Positions 1 through 5,891 of a stretch of 6,496 nt of DNA are shown here, piece after piece; the first letter of the stretch is position 1, and each line of letters starts with the position of its first letter. The position numbers and the translations under genes are program-made. The DNA comes from Fervidobacterium sp. (GTDB lineage Bacteria > Thermotogota > Thermotogae > Thermotogales > Fervidobacteriaceae), in NCBI GenBank assembly GCA_003522805.1, contig DPIB01000068.1, positions 1 to 6,496 of the forward strand, given 5' to 3'. Under the pieces are notes generated by a model, which was given only the letters and a program-made list of their open reading frames with translations, was not told where the DNA came from and did not search any database.

Positions 1-152
1 AGTTCCTGAACTACGTTCTTGTTATGTACTACCTCACCATCTGTGAACAAGTATTCACCGGCTAGTAAACCCTTCTTTATCTGGTCTATAGCTTTAGATA
101 CCCCGAAACAAAAACCTACAGGTCCTAAAATGATGTTTACGTCATAATTCAC
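1..152 (-). CDS. ispH: 4-hydroxy-3-methylbut-2-enyl diphosphate reductase (IspH/LytB), N-terminal part only
   Basis: The gene runs off the left edge, so only 50 complete codons are visible. IspH is the iron-sulfur enzyme of the last MEP-pathway step; it reduces HMBPP to isopentenyl and dimethylallyl diphosphate in the cytoplasm. The fragment shows the family's N-terminal signature: GPVGFCFGVSKAI at residues 10-22, where Cys15 corresponds to the first Fe-S cluster cysteine, and DGEVVHNKNVV at residues 38-48, where His43 is the conserved substrate-binding histidine. The start is GTG at 152-150, overlapping the cmk stop by four bases (GTGA), which suggests translational coupling. The only nearby ATG on this strand is out of frame and is followed at once by a stop. 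In many clostridia IspH is fused to ribosomal protein S1; the truncation hides whether that is so here. The two cluster cysteines expected further downstream lie outside the window. Confidence 0.93.
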   Translation of the reverse strand, partial: MNYDVNIILGPVGFCFGVSKAIDQIKKGLLAGEYLFTDGEVVHNKNVVQE

Positions 153-805
153 AGCTTACACCTTTCTTTCACAATTTCAATTATTCTATCAACAACTTGC
201 TCCACTGTAAGGTTCGATGTGTCTATCTCTATAGCATCTCCTGCTTTAACAAGCGGTGCAATGTCACGGGTAGAATCATTTTTGTCCCTCTCGATTATTT
301 GTTCTAACAGATCTTCATACTTTACGTCGATACCTTTGTTTTTCAATTCGTCATATCTTCTTCTTGCTCGAACTTCAGGTGATGCAACTAAGAATATCTT
401 AACATTTGCATCAGGTATAACAACTGTACCAATATCCCTTCCCTCGGCTACTATGCTTCTGTTCTTACAGATCTCTTTCTGTATTTGTGTCAAGAATTCA
501 CGGACATCGTTATGAGATGCAAAATCAGAAGCATACATACCAGCTTCTGGCGTCCTTATCTCATCACCAACTATCTGCCCATTTAAATAGAACTTCCCTT
601 CATCGTATTTGATTTTGATGTGTTCAAGATATTTCTTTAGTGAAGCTTCCTTTGCTGAGGCACCTAAATTATGTAAAACCAAACCGATCATACGGTACAT
701 TGCACCAGTGTCCAGATAGTCTATGCTCAACCTCTGAGCAATCAGCTTTGCAACAGTAGTTTTGCCTGAACCAGCGGGTCCATCTATTGCTATTTTACAG
801 TGCAA
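149..805 (-). CDS. cmk: Cytidylate kinase (CMP/dCMP kinase)
   Basis: This 218-residue cytoplasmic kinase phosphorylates CMP and dCMP with ATP for pyrimidine nucleotide supply, and it has the usual bacterial length. Visible motifs are the P-loop GPAGSGKTT (residues 9-17), the LDTGAMYR segment (31-38) that opens the NMP-binding region, EGRDIGTVV (121-129), an Arg-rich stretch after the PEVRARRR helix (143-150), and the lid/CMP-binding ERDKNDSTRDIAPL (172-185). The start is TTG at 805-803. It is chosen because AGGAGG (815-820 on the complementary strand) lies nine bases upstream, inside the last codons of the STAS gene, and the protein would otherwise lose residues just before the P-loop strand. 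The STAS stop lies four bases upstream and the ispH start overlaps the cmk stop, so the three genes are probably translated in a coupled way. Confidence 0.96.
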   Translation of the reverse strand: MHCKIAIDGPAGSGKTTVAKLIAQRLSIDYLDTGAMYRMIGLVLHNLGASAKEASLKKYLEHIKIKYDEGKFYLNGQIVGDEIRTPEAGMYASDFASHNDVREFLTQIQKEICKNRSIVAEGRDIGTVVIPDANVKIFLVASPEVRARRRYDELKNKGIDVKYEDLLEQIIERDKNDSTRDIAPLVKAGDAIEIDTSNLTVEQVVDRIIEIVKERCKL

Positions 806-809
806 ACTA

Positions 810-1139
810 TCAAGCCTCCTCGACCGTCTGAACGATTTTGAACACTCTGTCGAGTCTCGTCATTTCGAAGATCCTCATCACCGTTTGTTTTAGGCATGCT
901 AGTACCAATTCTTTTTCTGCCATTCTAGCATCCTTATAGAGTGCAACTAAACTGCCAAGTCCTGCACTGTCGATGTAGTTTACTTCAGACATATCAAGTA
1001 CTATCTTCGAAAGTTTAGTTTCGTTGATTGCGTCTTTGAGGAACTTTTTTACTTCTCCAGAATGATATGCATCGATTTCTCCGTGAATTGTGATTATCAA
1101 TTTCTCCCCTTGCTCATTCTTCTCAAAATTTACAGGCAT
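810..1139 (-). CDS. Single-domain STAS protein, anti-sigma factor antagonist-like (TM1442 / SpoIIAA type)
   Basis: This 109-residue protein consists of one STAS domain. In this family an unphosphorylated antagonist binds an anti-sigma kinase and frees a sigma factor or other partner; phosphorylation of a conserved serine switches it off. The sequence shows the N-terminal strands (IITIHGEIDAY, 15-25), a helix, the KIVLDMSEVNYIDSAGLG segment (45-62) with the candidate phosphoserine Ser58 in the DSAGLG loop, and a C-terminal amphipathic helix region to residue 109. ATG at 1139 is preceded by GGAGG with seven bases of spacing. No partner kinase, phosphatase or sigma factor is in the window, so its target is unknown. 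It sits 45 bases after aspS and 4 bases before cmk. The same neighbourhood is recalled for the structurally solved T. maritima TM1442. The fold is clear; the pathway is inference. Confidence 0.93.
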   Translation of the reverse strand: MPVNFEKNEQGEKLIITIHGEIDAYHSGEVKKFLKDAINETKLSKIVLDMSEVNYIDSAGLGSLVALYKDARMAEKELVLACLKQTVMRIFEMTRLDRVFKIVQTVEEA

Positions 1140-1184
1140 TGAAACACCTCCCCCAGGTTCTTAAAGTCTTTATGTCTCATTCGT

Positions 1185-2909
1185 TCACTGTTTTAACGTT
1201 ATTCCGACTTCGTCTAGCTGAGCTTGTGAAACGGTAGATGGTGCATTTGTCAGTAAGCATGTCCCACTTGAAGTTTTCGGGAATGCAATTACTTCCCTTA
1301 TATTTTCTACGCTGACTGCAATAGATACTAATCTATCCAAACCCAACGCAATTCCACCGTGCGGTGGTACTCCATATTGCAATGCCTCTAACAAAAATCC
1401 AAATTTCTCATTGGCTTCTTCTTTTGATAATCCGATCATTTCGAATACTTTTTCCTGTATCTCTCTCTTATGTATCCTTATACTCCCACCGCCAGCTTCA
1501 AAGCCATTGATTACCATATCATATGCATATGCCCTTATCTTTGCCGGTTCAACGTTGTTTTCGATATCTTCGATGTAAGGCATTGTAAAAGGATGATGGC
1601 GTGCCACAAAGCGTTGCTCTTCATCGCTCCATTCCAAAAACGGAAATTCTATAACCCAGAGCGCATCGTAACCTGATACTTTCATATATTGTTTGCCTAT
1701 TTTAAGTCTTAATGCGCCTAATGCTGTGTTGAGCTTTTCTCTGTCTTCGTGAACTGCTAAAATAAATACATCGCCTTCGGAGACGTTGTAATCCTTTGAT
1801 ATCGCTACATACTCGTTTTCAAGATATTTTGCAGTAGTAGATGTTATCTGTCCATTTTCTATCTTGAACCAGAGTATTCCACCAAGTCCATAGCCTTTGA
1901 CAAATTCAGAATACTCATCCGCGATTTTTCTACTCATAGGAATATTTGCCTTGAAACCTTTCACAAATCCGTCTTTATCAATAATGTCTTTAACTATCTT
2001 GAAATCAGAATTCTTGAAATATTGAGTTAAATCCATCATCTCCATACCATATCTTCTATCCGGTTTGTCTGAACCGTACTTTTCCATTGCCTCTTCGAAT
2101 GGCACTTTATCAAACTTTTCTGGTAGATTGATCCCAATTGTGGCATAGATATGTCTTGCAAGCCCTTCGGCGAGTTGCAAAACATCTTCCATATGTACAA
2201 AAGACATTTCTATATCTATCTGTGTGAATTCCGGTTGCCTATCTGCACGTAGGTCTTCATCGCGGAAGCACCTTACTATTTGGAAATACTTGTCCATTCC
2301 TGAAACCATCAACAATTGTTTTAATAATTGTGGACTCTGTGGTAGCGCATAGAAATTGCCTTTCTTTAACCTTGATGGAACAAGAAAATCCCTTGCGCCT
2401 TCTGGTGTACTCTTCGTAAGGTAAGGTGTTTCTATTTCTAAAAAGCCTTTGTCACTCAGATAAGCACGAGTTGCAAACGCCATTTTATGGCGTACTATCA
2501 GATTATTTGTCATCCTTGCACTTCTCAAGTCTAAATACCTGTATTTCAACCGTACTTCTTCTGATACCTCATCACCGGGATAAAATGGTGGTAGTTTTGA
2601 TTTTGAAAGTATTTCCAAACGTTCTACGACTACCTCTATTTCACCCGTTAGTTCATTTGTAACAGCTTCCTTTGGCCTTTTTCTCACAGTTCCTTCTATC
2701 TGAATGACATCCTCTCTGGAAATCTCATCTACTTTACTATATACAGGTGAATCAGGATTGACTACTATCTGTGTTTTACCATATCTATCCCTTAATATCA
2801 CGAATTTAACACCACCAAGATCTCTTATCCTATCAACCCAACCAGACAGCGTTACTCGTTCACCTTCATCTGTAGCCTTCAGCTCTCCACAAGTATGTGT
2901 TCTATACAT
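1185..2909 (-). CDS. aspS: Aspartyl-tRNA synthetase, bacterial type
   Basis: This class IIb synthetase charges tRNA(Asp) with aspartate; at 574 residues it is slightly short of the usual 580-600. Domains in order: N-terminal OB-fold anticodon-binding domain (about 1-105, with [11 protein letters not shown] at 23-33); catalytic core with motif 1 ([20 protein letters not shown], 156-175), motif 2 ([18 protein letters not shown], 215-232) and motif 3 (GIALGLDRL, 519-527); a bacterial GAD insertion domain at roughly 290-410; and the aspartate-specific ARHHPFTMP segment (436-444). ATG at 2909 follows AGGAGG with seven bases of spacing. A longer open frame to 3032 lacks family similarity and overlaps the transaldolase gene, so it is rejected. 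Leu31 in the RDLGG turn resembles tRNA(Asp)-specific enzymes such as that of E. coli rather than the His of the Pseudomonas non-discriminating type; this is a hint only. The gene lies 61 bases after the transaldolase gene. Confidence 0.98.
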   Translation of the reverse strand: MYRTHTCGELKATDEGERVTLSGWVDRIRDLGGVKFVILRDRYGKTQIVVNPDSPVYSKVDEISREDVIQIEGTVRKRPKEAVTNELTGEIEVVVERLEILSKSKLPPFYPGDEVSEEVRLKYRYLDLRSARMTNNLIVRHKMAFATRAYLSDKGFLEIETPYLTKSTPEGARDFLVPSRLKKGNFYALPQSPQLLKQLLMVSGMDKYFQIVRCFRDEDLRADRQPEFTQIDIEMSFVHMEDVLQLAEGLARHIYATIGINLPEKFDKVPFEEAMEKYGSDKPDRRYGMEMMDLTQYFKNSDFKIVKDIIDKDGFVKGFKANIPMSRKIADEYSEFVKGYGLGGILWFKIENGQITSTTAKYLENEYVAISKDYNVSEGDVFILAVHEDREKLNTALGALRLKIGKQYMKVSGYDALWVIEFPFLEWSDEEQRFVARHHPFTMPYIEDIENNVEPAKIRAYAYDMVINGFEAGGGSIRIHKREIQEKVFEMIGLSKEEANEKFGFLLEALQYGVPPHGGIALGLDRLVSIAVSVENIREVIAFPKTSSGTCLLTNAPSTVSQAQLDEVGITLKQ

Positions 2910-2930
2910 CTGATTACCTCCTGATATCAG
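2910..2930 (-). promoter_or_regulatory. aspS ribosome-binding site within a possible hairpin loop
   Basis: On the minus strand AGGAGG (2917-2922) precedes the aspS ATG by seven bases. It is flanked by CTGAT (2926-2930) and ATCAG (2910-2914), which can pair as a 5-bp stem with an 11-base loop containing the Shine-Dalgarno sequence. The upstream arm is also half of a 10-base perfect palindrome, CTGATATCAG (2921-2930), so alternative pairings compete. The ribosome-binding site is secure; a regulatory role for the structure is speculation. Confidence 0.5.
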
Positions 2931-2958
2931 TTGTTTACAACTCTGTACAATTCTAGAA
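2929..2958. repeat. Cluster of short palindromes between the transaldolase gene and aspS
   Basis: The 61-base gap holds AGTTGT-TT-ACAACT (2929-2942, 6-bp arms and a 2-base centre), TGTACA (2944-2949) and TTCTAGAA (2951-2958), directly adjoining CTGATATCAG (2921-2930). There is no following run of T on the minus strand, so they do not make an intrinsic terminator. They could be an operator, RNA-processing structures or chance in an AT-rich gap. Confidence 0.4.
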
Positions 2959-2970
2959 ATTCTTATTATG

Positions 2971-3627
2971 TTATTGTTCTTTTCCCTTTTGATATGCTTC
3001 CCAATCTTGCAAGAATCTCTTGATCCCAGCATCTGTAAGTGGGTGGATGAACATCTTTTTCAGTACGTCGAAAGGTATTGTTGCGATATCCACGCCAATC
3101 ATTGCTGCCTCGACGACATGCATAGGATGTCTTATACTTGCCGCTATAACTTCTGTATCAAACCCATAATTTGAGTATATCTGAATTATCTCATCAAGCA
3201 ATTTAACACCATCATTTCCATTATCATCTATTCTACCTATGAATGGACTAACAAATGTTGCTCCTGCTTTTGCAGCCAGCAATGCTTGATTTGCGCTGAA
3301 GATTAACGTTACATTTGTTTTGATTCCTTCGGCGGAAAGGATCCTCACTGCCTTTATCCCATCCGGTGTCATCGGTATTTTGACCACCACGTAATCATCT
3401 ATGGCAGCCAACTTTCTTGCTTCTTCAACCATTACGTCCCATTTTAGGGAGATAACTTCAGCTGAAACAGGGCCTTGAACAAGTTGACAAATATCCTTTA
3501 CCCTCTTTTCAAAATCAGCCCCTTCTTTTGCTATCAAAGTTGGATTAGTTGTGACACCGTCCACAATGCCCCACTCAACTCCTTGCCTGATTTCATCGAT
3601 ATTAGCAGTATCGAGGAATATTCTCAT
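2971..3627 (-). CDS. tal: Transaldolase, small FSA/TalC-like subfamily
   Basis: This 218-residue (beta/alpha)8 class I aldolase-type enzyme transfers a dihydroxyacetone unit between sugar phosphates in the non-oxidative pentose phosphate pathway. [13 protein letters not shown] opens the protein, with Asp6; VTTNPTLI (25-32) carries Asn28; Lys83 in VVKIPMT is the Schiff-base lysine; [11 protein letters not shown] (105-115) and SPFIGRIDD (127-135, with Arg132) line the site. Glu57, Ser127 and Phe129 occupy positions that are Gln59, Ala129 and Tyr131 in E. coli fructose-6-phosphate aldolase, so the residues favour true transaldolase over FSA. Length equals what I recall for T. maritima TM0295. 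The ATG at 3627 is chosen because GGGGGAGGGG ends five bases upstream and the protein begins exactly at the family's first strand; an in-frame ATG at 3690 would add 21 residues of unrelated leader. It is the first gene of the minus-strand series. Confidence 0.95.
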   Translation of the reverse strand: MRIFLDTANIDEIRQGVEWGIVDGVTTNPTLIAKEGADFEKRVKDICQLVQGPVSAEVISLKWDVMVEEARKLAAIDDYVVVKIPMTPDGIKAVRILSAEGIKTNVTLIFSANQALLAAKAGATFVSPFIGRIDDNGNDGVKLLDEIIQIYSNYGFDTEVIAASIRHPMHVVEAAMIGVDIATIPFDVLKKMFIHPLTDAGIKRFLQDWEAYQKGKEQ

Positions 3628-3700
3628 GTTTTCCCCTCCCCCTTTTGGCAACATTTTTTGGTTTACAGTCGTATATTCTGAACCACTCATCTTATGATGC

Positions 3701-3723
3701 TTTCTACCAATTTTCTACCAATT
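3701..3723. repeat. Tandem direct repeat at the transaldolase transcription start, candidate operator
   Basis: The 12-base unit TTTCTACCAATT (plus-strand reading) occurs perfectly at 3701-3712 and 3712-3723, sharing one base, so the period is 11, about one helical turn. It overlaps the -10 hexamer and the predicted start of minus-strand transcription. A regulator binding twice on one face of the helix would block the promoter. No regulator gene is in the window, and a local duplication without function is possible. Confidence 0.5.
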
Positions 3724-3729
3724 ATACCA
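3721..3729 (-). promoter_or_regulatory. Extended -10 promoter for the tal-aspS-STAS-cmk-ispH series
   Basis: The minus strand reads TGGTATAAT, a perfect -10 hexamer (3721-3726) with the TGn extension. The segment 17 bases further upstream is a poor match to TTGACA, as expected for an extended -10 promoter. The start would lie near 3712-3715, giving a leader of about 85 bases before the ATG at 3627. This is the best promoter in the 144-base gap after the flavin-reductase gene. No hairpin-plus-T-run terminator is visible in that gap, so read-through from upstream is possible. Confidence 0.7.
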
Positions 3730-3771
3730 TAAAAAATAATTATTTACCCCTTTTACGTCATTTCCTGCCTT

Positions 3772-4353
3772 CTATTTTGTATCTTTCTTACTTTTCAAGA
3801 AATCCTCTACTTCTGTTTTGCCAAATATTGCCAAGGCACCTTCTGCATGGGTGTACATGTCGTTTCCTGCGTACAACAGCATATCGGGTGATATTCCATC
3901 CTTGTAGTAATCGCTATCGTAGTGTATTCCTAGAATCTCTCCTACATAAAGAACGTGATCACCATATGCTCTCCTATCAACAACCTTACATTCATAACAA
4001 CAAATAGCACTTTTAAGCACTGGAACGTTCAATTTGACACCTGCATCGTACTTTATATCAAAGACTTCTTCCTTGTAGCATTGCCTTCCAGAAGTCCTCC
4101 CAACAAGGCCTGCCAGTTTATAATCGTCGAACTGCAAGAAGTTAAGGGAGAATGCACCCGACTCTCTGATTATCTCGTTTGTATATCTTTTTGGAGAAAT
4201 GGAAACTGCATAGAGTGGTGGATCAAATGATAACTGCATGTGCCATGCAGCTGCCATAAAGTTTGACCTTCCATCATGAATTGCTCCAACGATGGTAACT
4301 GGGAATGGGTAGTGAAAATAATACTTCTCGGATCTTTCCAAAAATTTATGCAT
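3772..4353 (-). CDS. Flavin reductase-like / flavoredoxin-like FMN-binding protein
   Basis: This 193-residue protein matches the flavin reductase-like split-barrel family, soluble proteins that bind FMN noncovalently and pass electrons between NAD(P)H, flavin and partners. Evidence is the N-terminal YPFPVTIVGA (15-24) followed by GRSNFMAAAWHMQLSFDPPL (28-47), the usual FMN-contacting region; SISPKRYTNEIIRESGAFSLNFL (51-73); and the later GDHVLYVGEILGI (131-143). Cysteines at 92, 118, 119 and 122 are notable for a small cytoplasmic protein and may relate to redox activity as in flavoredoxins, but I cannot assign a role. ATG at 4353 has AAGGGGG seven bases upstream. A second ATG at 4358 is out of frame and only two bases from that site. 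No signal peptide or membrane segment is seen. It is divergent from gatA and upstream of the transaldolase promoter; no neighbour names its substrate. Confidence 0.85.
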   Translation of the reverse strand: MHKFLERSEKYYFHYPFPVTIVGAIHDGRSNFMAAAWHMQLSFDPPLYAVSISPKRYTNEIIRESGAFSLNFLQFDDYKLAGLVGRTSGRQCYKEEVFDIKYDAGVKLNVPVLKSAICCYECKVVDRRAYGDHVLYVGEILGIHYDSDYYKDGISPDMLLYAGNDMYTHAEGALAIFGKTEVEDFLKSKKDTK

Positions 4354-4375
4354 TTCATTGCCCCCTTAGGAAGTC

Positions 4376-4394
4376 TAATAATGTTATGTTATTA
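4376..4394. repeat. AT-only inverted repeat in the divergent promoter region
   Basis: TAATAA (4376-4381) and TTATTA (4389-4394) are perfect 6-base arms separated by seven bases, overlapping the downstream -10 candidate of the flavin-reductase gene. The arms contain only A and T, so chance is likely in this composition. It is recorded because an operator would be expected about here. Confidence 0.25.
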
Positions 4395-4405
4395 TATCAA
4401 TTATA
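4391..4405 (-). promoter_or_regulatory. Candidate -10 elements for the flavin-reductase gene
   Basis: On the minus strand two TATAAT hexamers occur, at 4391-4396 and 4400-4405, nine bases apart, 38-50 bases before the ATG at 4353. Neither has a good -35 at 17-18 bases (best about three of six matches). Either could serve. The surrounding run is very AT-rich, which raises the chance of accidental matches. Confidence 0.45.
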
Positions 4406-4416
4406 TTTTATCACAG

Positions 4417-4446
4417 TTCACCTGAATAAAAAATATATGGTATAAT
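4417..4446 (+). promoter_or_regulatory. Promoter for gatA-gatB
   Basis: TATAAT at 4441-4446 is preceded by TGG, an extended -10 identical in its core to the transaldolase promoter. TTCACC at 4417-4422, 18 bases upstream, matches four of six -35 bases. Transcription would begin near 4453, leaving a short leader of about 25 bases that holds just the ribosome-binding site. That leaves no room for a riboswitch or T-box. Confidence 0.7.
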
Positions 4447-4462
4447 TTAACTGCAAAACGTG

Positions 4463-4468
4463 AGGAGG
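4463..4468 (+). promoter_or_regulatory. Ribosome-binding site that decides the gatA start
   Basis: AGGAGG at 4463-4468 is eight bases upstream of TTG at 4477. The in-frame GTG at 4468 begins on the last base of this site, so it cannot be served by it. This is why the start is placed at TTG, three codons later. Confidence 0.8.
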
Positions 4469-4476
4469 TGTCCAAG

Positions 4477-5844
4477 TTGGAAGAGTTGACAGACAATGAG
4501 TTTAAGAAAATGACACTGAAAAATGCCGTACTATATGAGAATAGATCGGAGCTTGTAAAATTTTCTCTCAAAGTTATAGGTGAAGAGGATGAAATCATTA
4601 GGGCTTTTATCAGCGTCGATGAACAAGCATGTGGCGGTATTCCAATAGGTGTGAAAGATAACATGCATGTCAAGGGTTTTAAAACAACTTGTGCTTCCAA
4701 GATGTTGAAAGGTTATGTAGCACCATTCGATGCAACAGTTGTGAGGAAACTAAGGGAAAATAAATTCTCGGTTGTCGGGAAAACGAATTTAGATGAATTT
4801 GCAATGGGGGCAAGTACCGAGTACTCTGTTTATGGAATAACAAGGAATCCCCACAATTTAGAAAGGGTCGCAGGTGGAAGTAGCGGAGGTTCTGCCGCAG
4901 CTGTTGCATCTGGCGAAGTGATTGCCGCTTTGGGTAGCGATACGGGTGGTTCGATACGACAACCTGCTTCATTTTGTGGAGTTGTTGGATTCAAACCCAC
5001 ATATGGATTGGTTTCAAGATACGGCTTAGTTGCGTTTGCTTCATCCCTAGACCAAATTGGTCCCATCACTAAGACTGTTGAAGATAGTGCCATTTTGATG
5101 AACATAATTGCAGGGAAAGATGAGATGGACCCAACAACGGTTGAGAGAAACATAGATTTCACAGGATTCATTGGTAGTCAATTGCCGAAAATGAAAATTG
5201 CTGTCGCCAAGCAGTCTTTTGGTGAGGGAGTTGAAGATGGAGTAAAAGAGAGAATGAGAGAGTTTGTCAAATTGGTTGAGAATTTAGGGCACGAAGTAAC
5301 GATGATCGATATAGATGAACTGAAATACTCTGTAGCCACGTATTACGTAATTGCACCCTCAGAGGCTGGTACAAACCTTTCGAGATTCGATGGGGTCAAG
5401 TATGGTCTACGCATTCCCTCGGATTCACTGCGTGATGCATATGAAAGGACTAGAGGTGAGGGATTCGGTGATGAAGTAAAGAGAAGGATACTGATCGGCA
5501 CATTTACACTCAGTGCCGCTTATTATGATGCCTACTTTGAAAAGGCACAAAGAGTAAGAAGAAAGCTCTCAAATAGATTATCCGAGATATTCGAAGAATA
5601 CGATTTCATAATCACGCCAACATCTCCCACTGTCGCATTCAAGGTAGGTAGTGTATCTGACCCACTCGTTTATTACATGATGGACATATTCACGATACCA
5701 GCAAATCTCGCAGGTCTGCCGGCAATCAGTATACCATTTGGTGAAGTAGGTAATCTACCAGTTGGTGTCCAGATAATGGGTCCACGGTTTTCTGACGCCA
5801 AGATACTTGGATTTGGGGATTTTATAGAAAAACAATTGCGATAG
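4477..5844 (+). CDS. gatA: Glutamyl/aspartyl-tRNA amidotransferase subunit A (GatA)
   Basis: This is the glutaminase subunit of GatCAB. It releases ammonia from glutamine and channels it to GatB, which amidates Glu-tRNA(Gln) and/or Asp-tRNA(Asn). It belongs to the amidase-signature family. The catalytic Ser-cisSer-Lys triad is visible: Lys60 in GIPIGVKDN, Ser135 in [15 protein letters not shown], and nucleophile Ser159 in [13 protein letters not shown]. The spacings (75 and 24) equal those of S. aureus Lys79/Ser154/Ser178. Later conserved blocks are [22 protein letters not shown] (172-193) and [17 protein letters not shown] (406-422). At 455 residues it is shorter than the usual 475-490. The N-terminus lacks the helix normally before the GIPIG strand, as I recall for T. 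maritima. The C-terminus stops soon after DFIEKQLR, about 20 residues early (see findings). gatC is absent from the window; gatB follows after 47 bases. Confidence 0.97.
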   Translation: MEELTDNEFKKMTLKNAVLYENRSELVKFSLKVIGEEDEIIRAFISVDEQACGGIPIGVKDNMHVKGFKTTCASKMLKGYVAPFDATVVRKLRENKFSVVGKTNLDEFAMGASTEYSVYGITRNPHNLERVAGGSSGGSAAAVASGEVIAALGSDTGGSIRQPASFCGVVGFKPTYGLVSRYGLVAFASSLDQIGPITKTVEDSAILMNIIAGKDEMDPTTVERNIDFTGFIGSQLPKMKIAVAKQSFGEGVEDGVKERMREFVKLVENLGHEVTMIDIDELKYSVATYYVIAPSEAGTNLSRFDGVKYGLRIPSDSLRDAYERTRGEGFGDEVKRRILIGTFTLSAAYYDAYFEKAQRVRRKLSNRLSEIFEEYDFIITPTSPTVAFKVGSVSDPLVYYMMDIFTIPANLAGLPAISIPFGEVGNLPVGVQIMGPRFSDAKILGFGDFIEKQLR

Positions 5845-5876
5845 GAACAGGAGCATGCCTTTCAGGAATGATGCGA

Positions 5877-5882
5877 AGGAGG
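5877..5882 (+). promoter_or_regulatory. gatB ribosome-binding site
   Basis: AGGAGG ends nine bases before the gatB ATG. It lies in the 47-base gatA-gatB gap, where no terminator is visible, consistent with co-transcription and independent ribosome entry on gatB. Confidence 0.75.
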
Positions 5883-5891
5883 AAGAATTCT

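Noticed and set aside
2910..3032. In-frame N-terminal extension of aspS by 41 codons to an ATG at 3032
   Set aside because: It overlaps the transaldolase coding end and lacks family similarity. The ATG at 2909 has a good ribosome-binding site and starts exactly at the conserved AspRS N-terminus.
3628..3690. In-frame extension of the transaldolase gene by 21 codons
   Set aside because: It contains the gene's own G-rich ribosome-binding site, and the family begins at MRIFLDTAN.
3730..3750. AT palindrome AAATAATTATTT followed by T residues, considered as a terminator for the flavin-reductase gene
   Set aside because: The stem has no G-C pairs and would not be stable, especially in a thermophile. 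It also lies within the spacer upstream of the tal -10.
3645..4007. Plus-strand open frame opposite the flavin-reductase gene
   Set aside because: It is a shadow frame: no ribosome-binding site, no recognisable family, and the opposite strand carries clear family motifs.
4468..4476. GTG start for gatA
   Set aside because: The GTG begins on the last base of the AGGAGG site; TTG at 4477 has correct spacing.
4354..4476. T-box or riboswitch before gatA
   Set aside because: The predicted leader is only about 25 bases, too short for either.
4679..5171. Minus-strand open frames opposite gatA
   Set aside because: They are antisense shadows of the highly conserved amidase-signature region, with low-complexity translations.
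5796..5891. GatA-GatB fusion by -1 frameshifting, since the gatB frame is open upstream of its ATG back to 5796
   Set aside because: No slippery heptamer in the proper phase (the local reading is GAA AAA CAA). gatB has its own ribosome-binding site and ATG at the conserved N-terminus, and the fusion residues resemble nothing.
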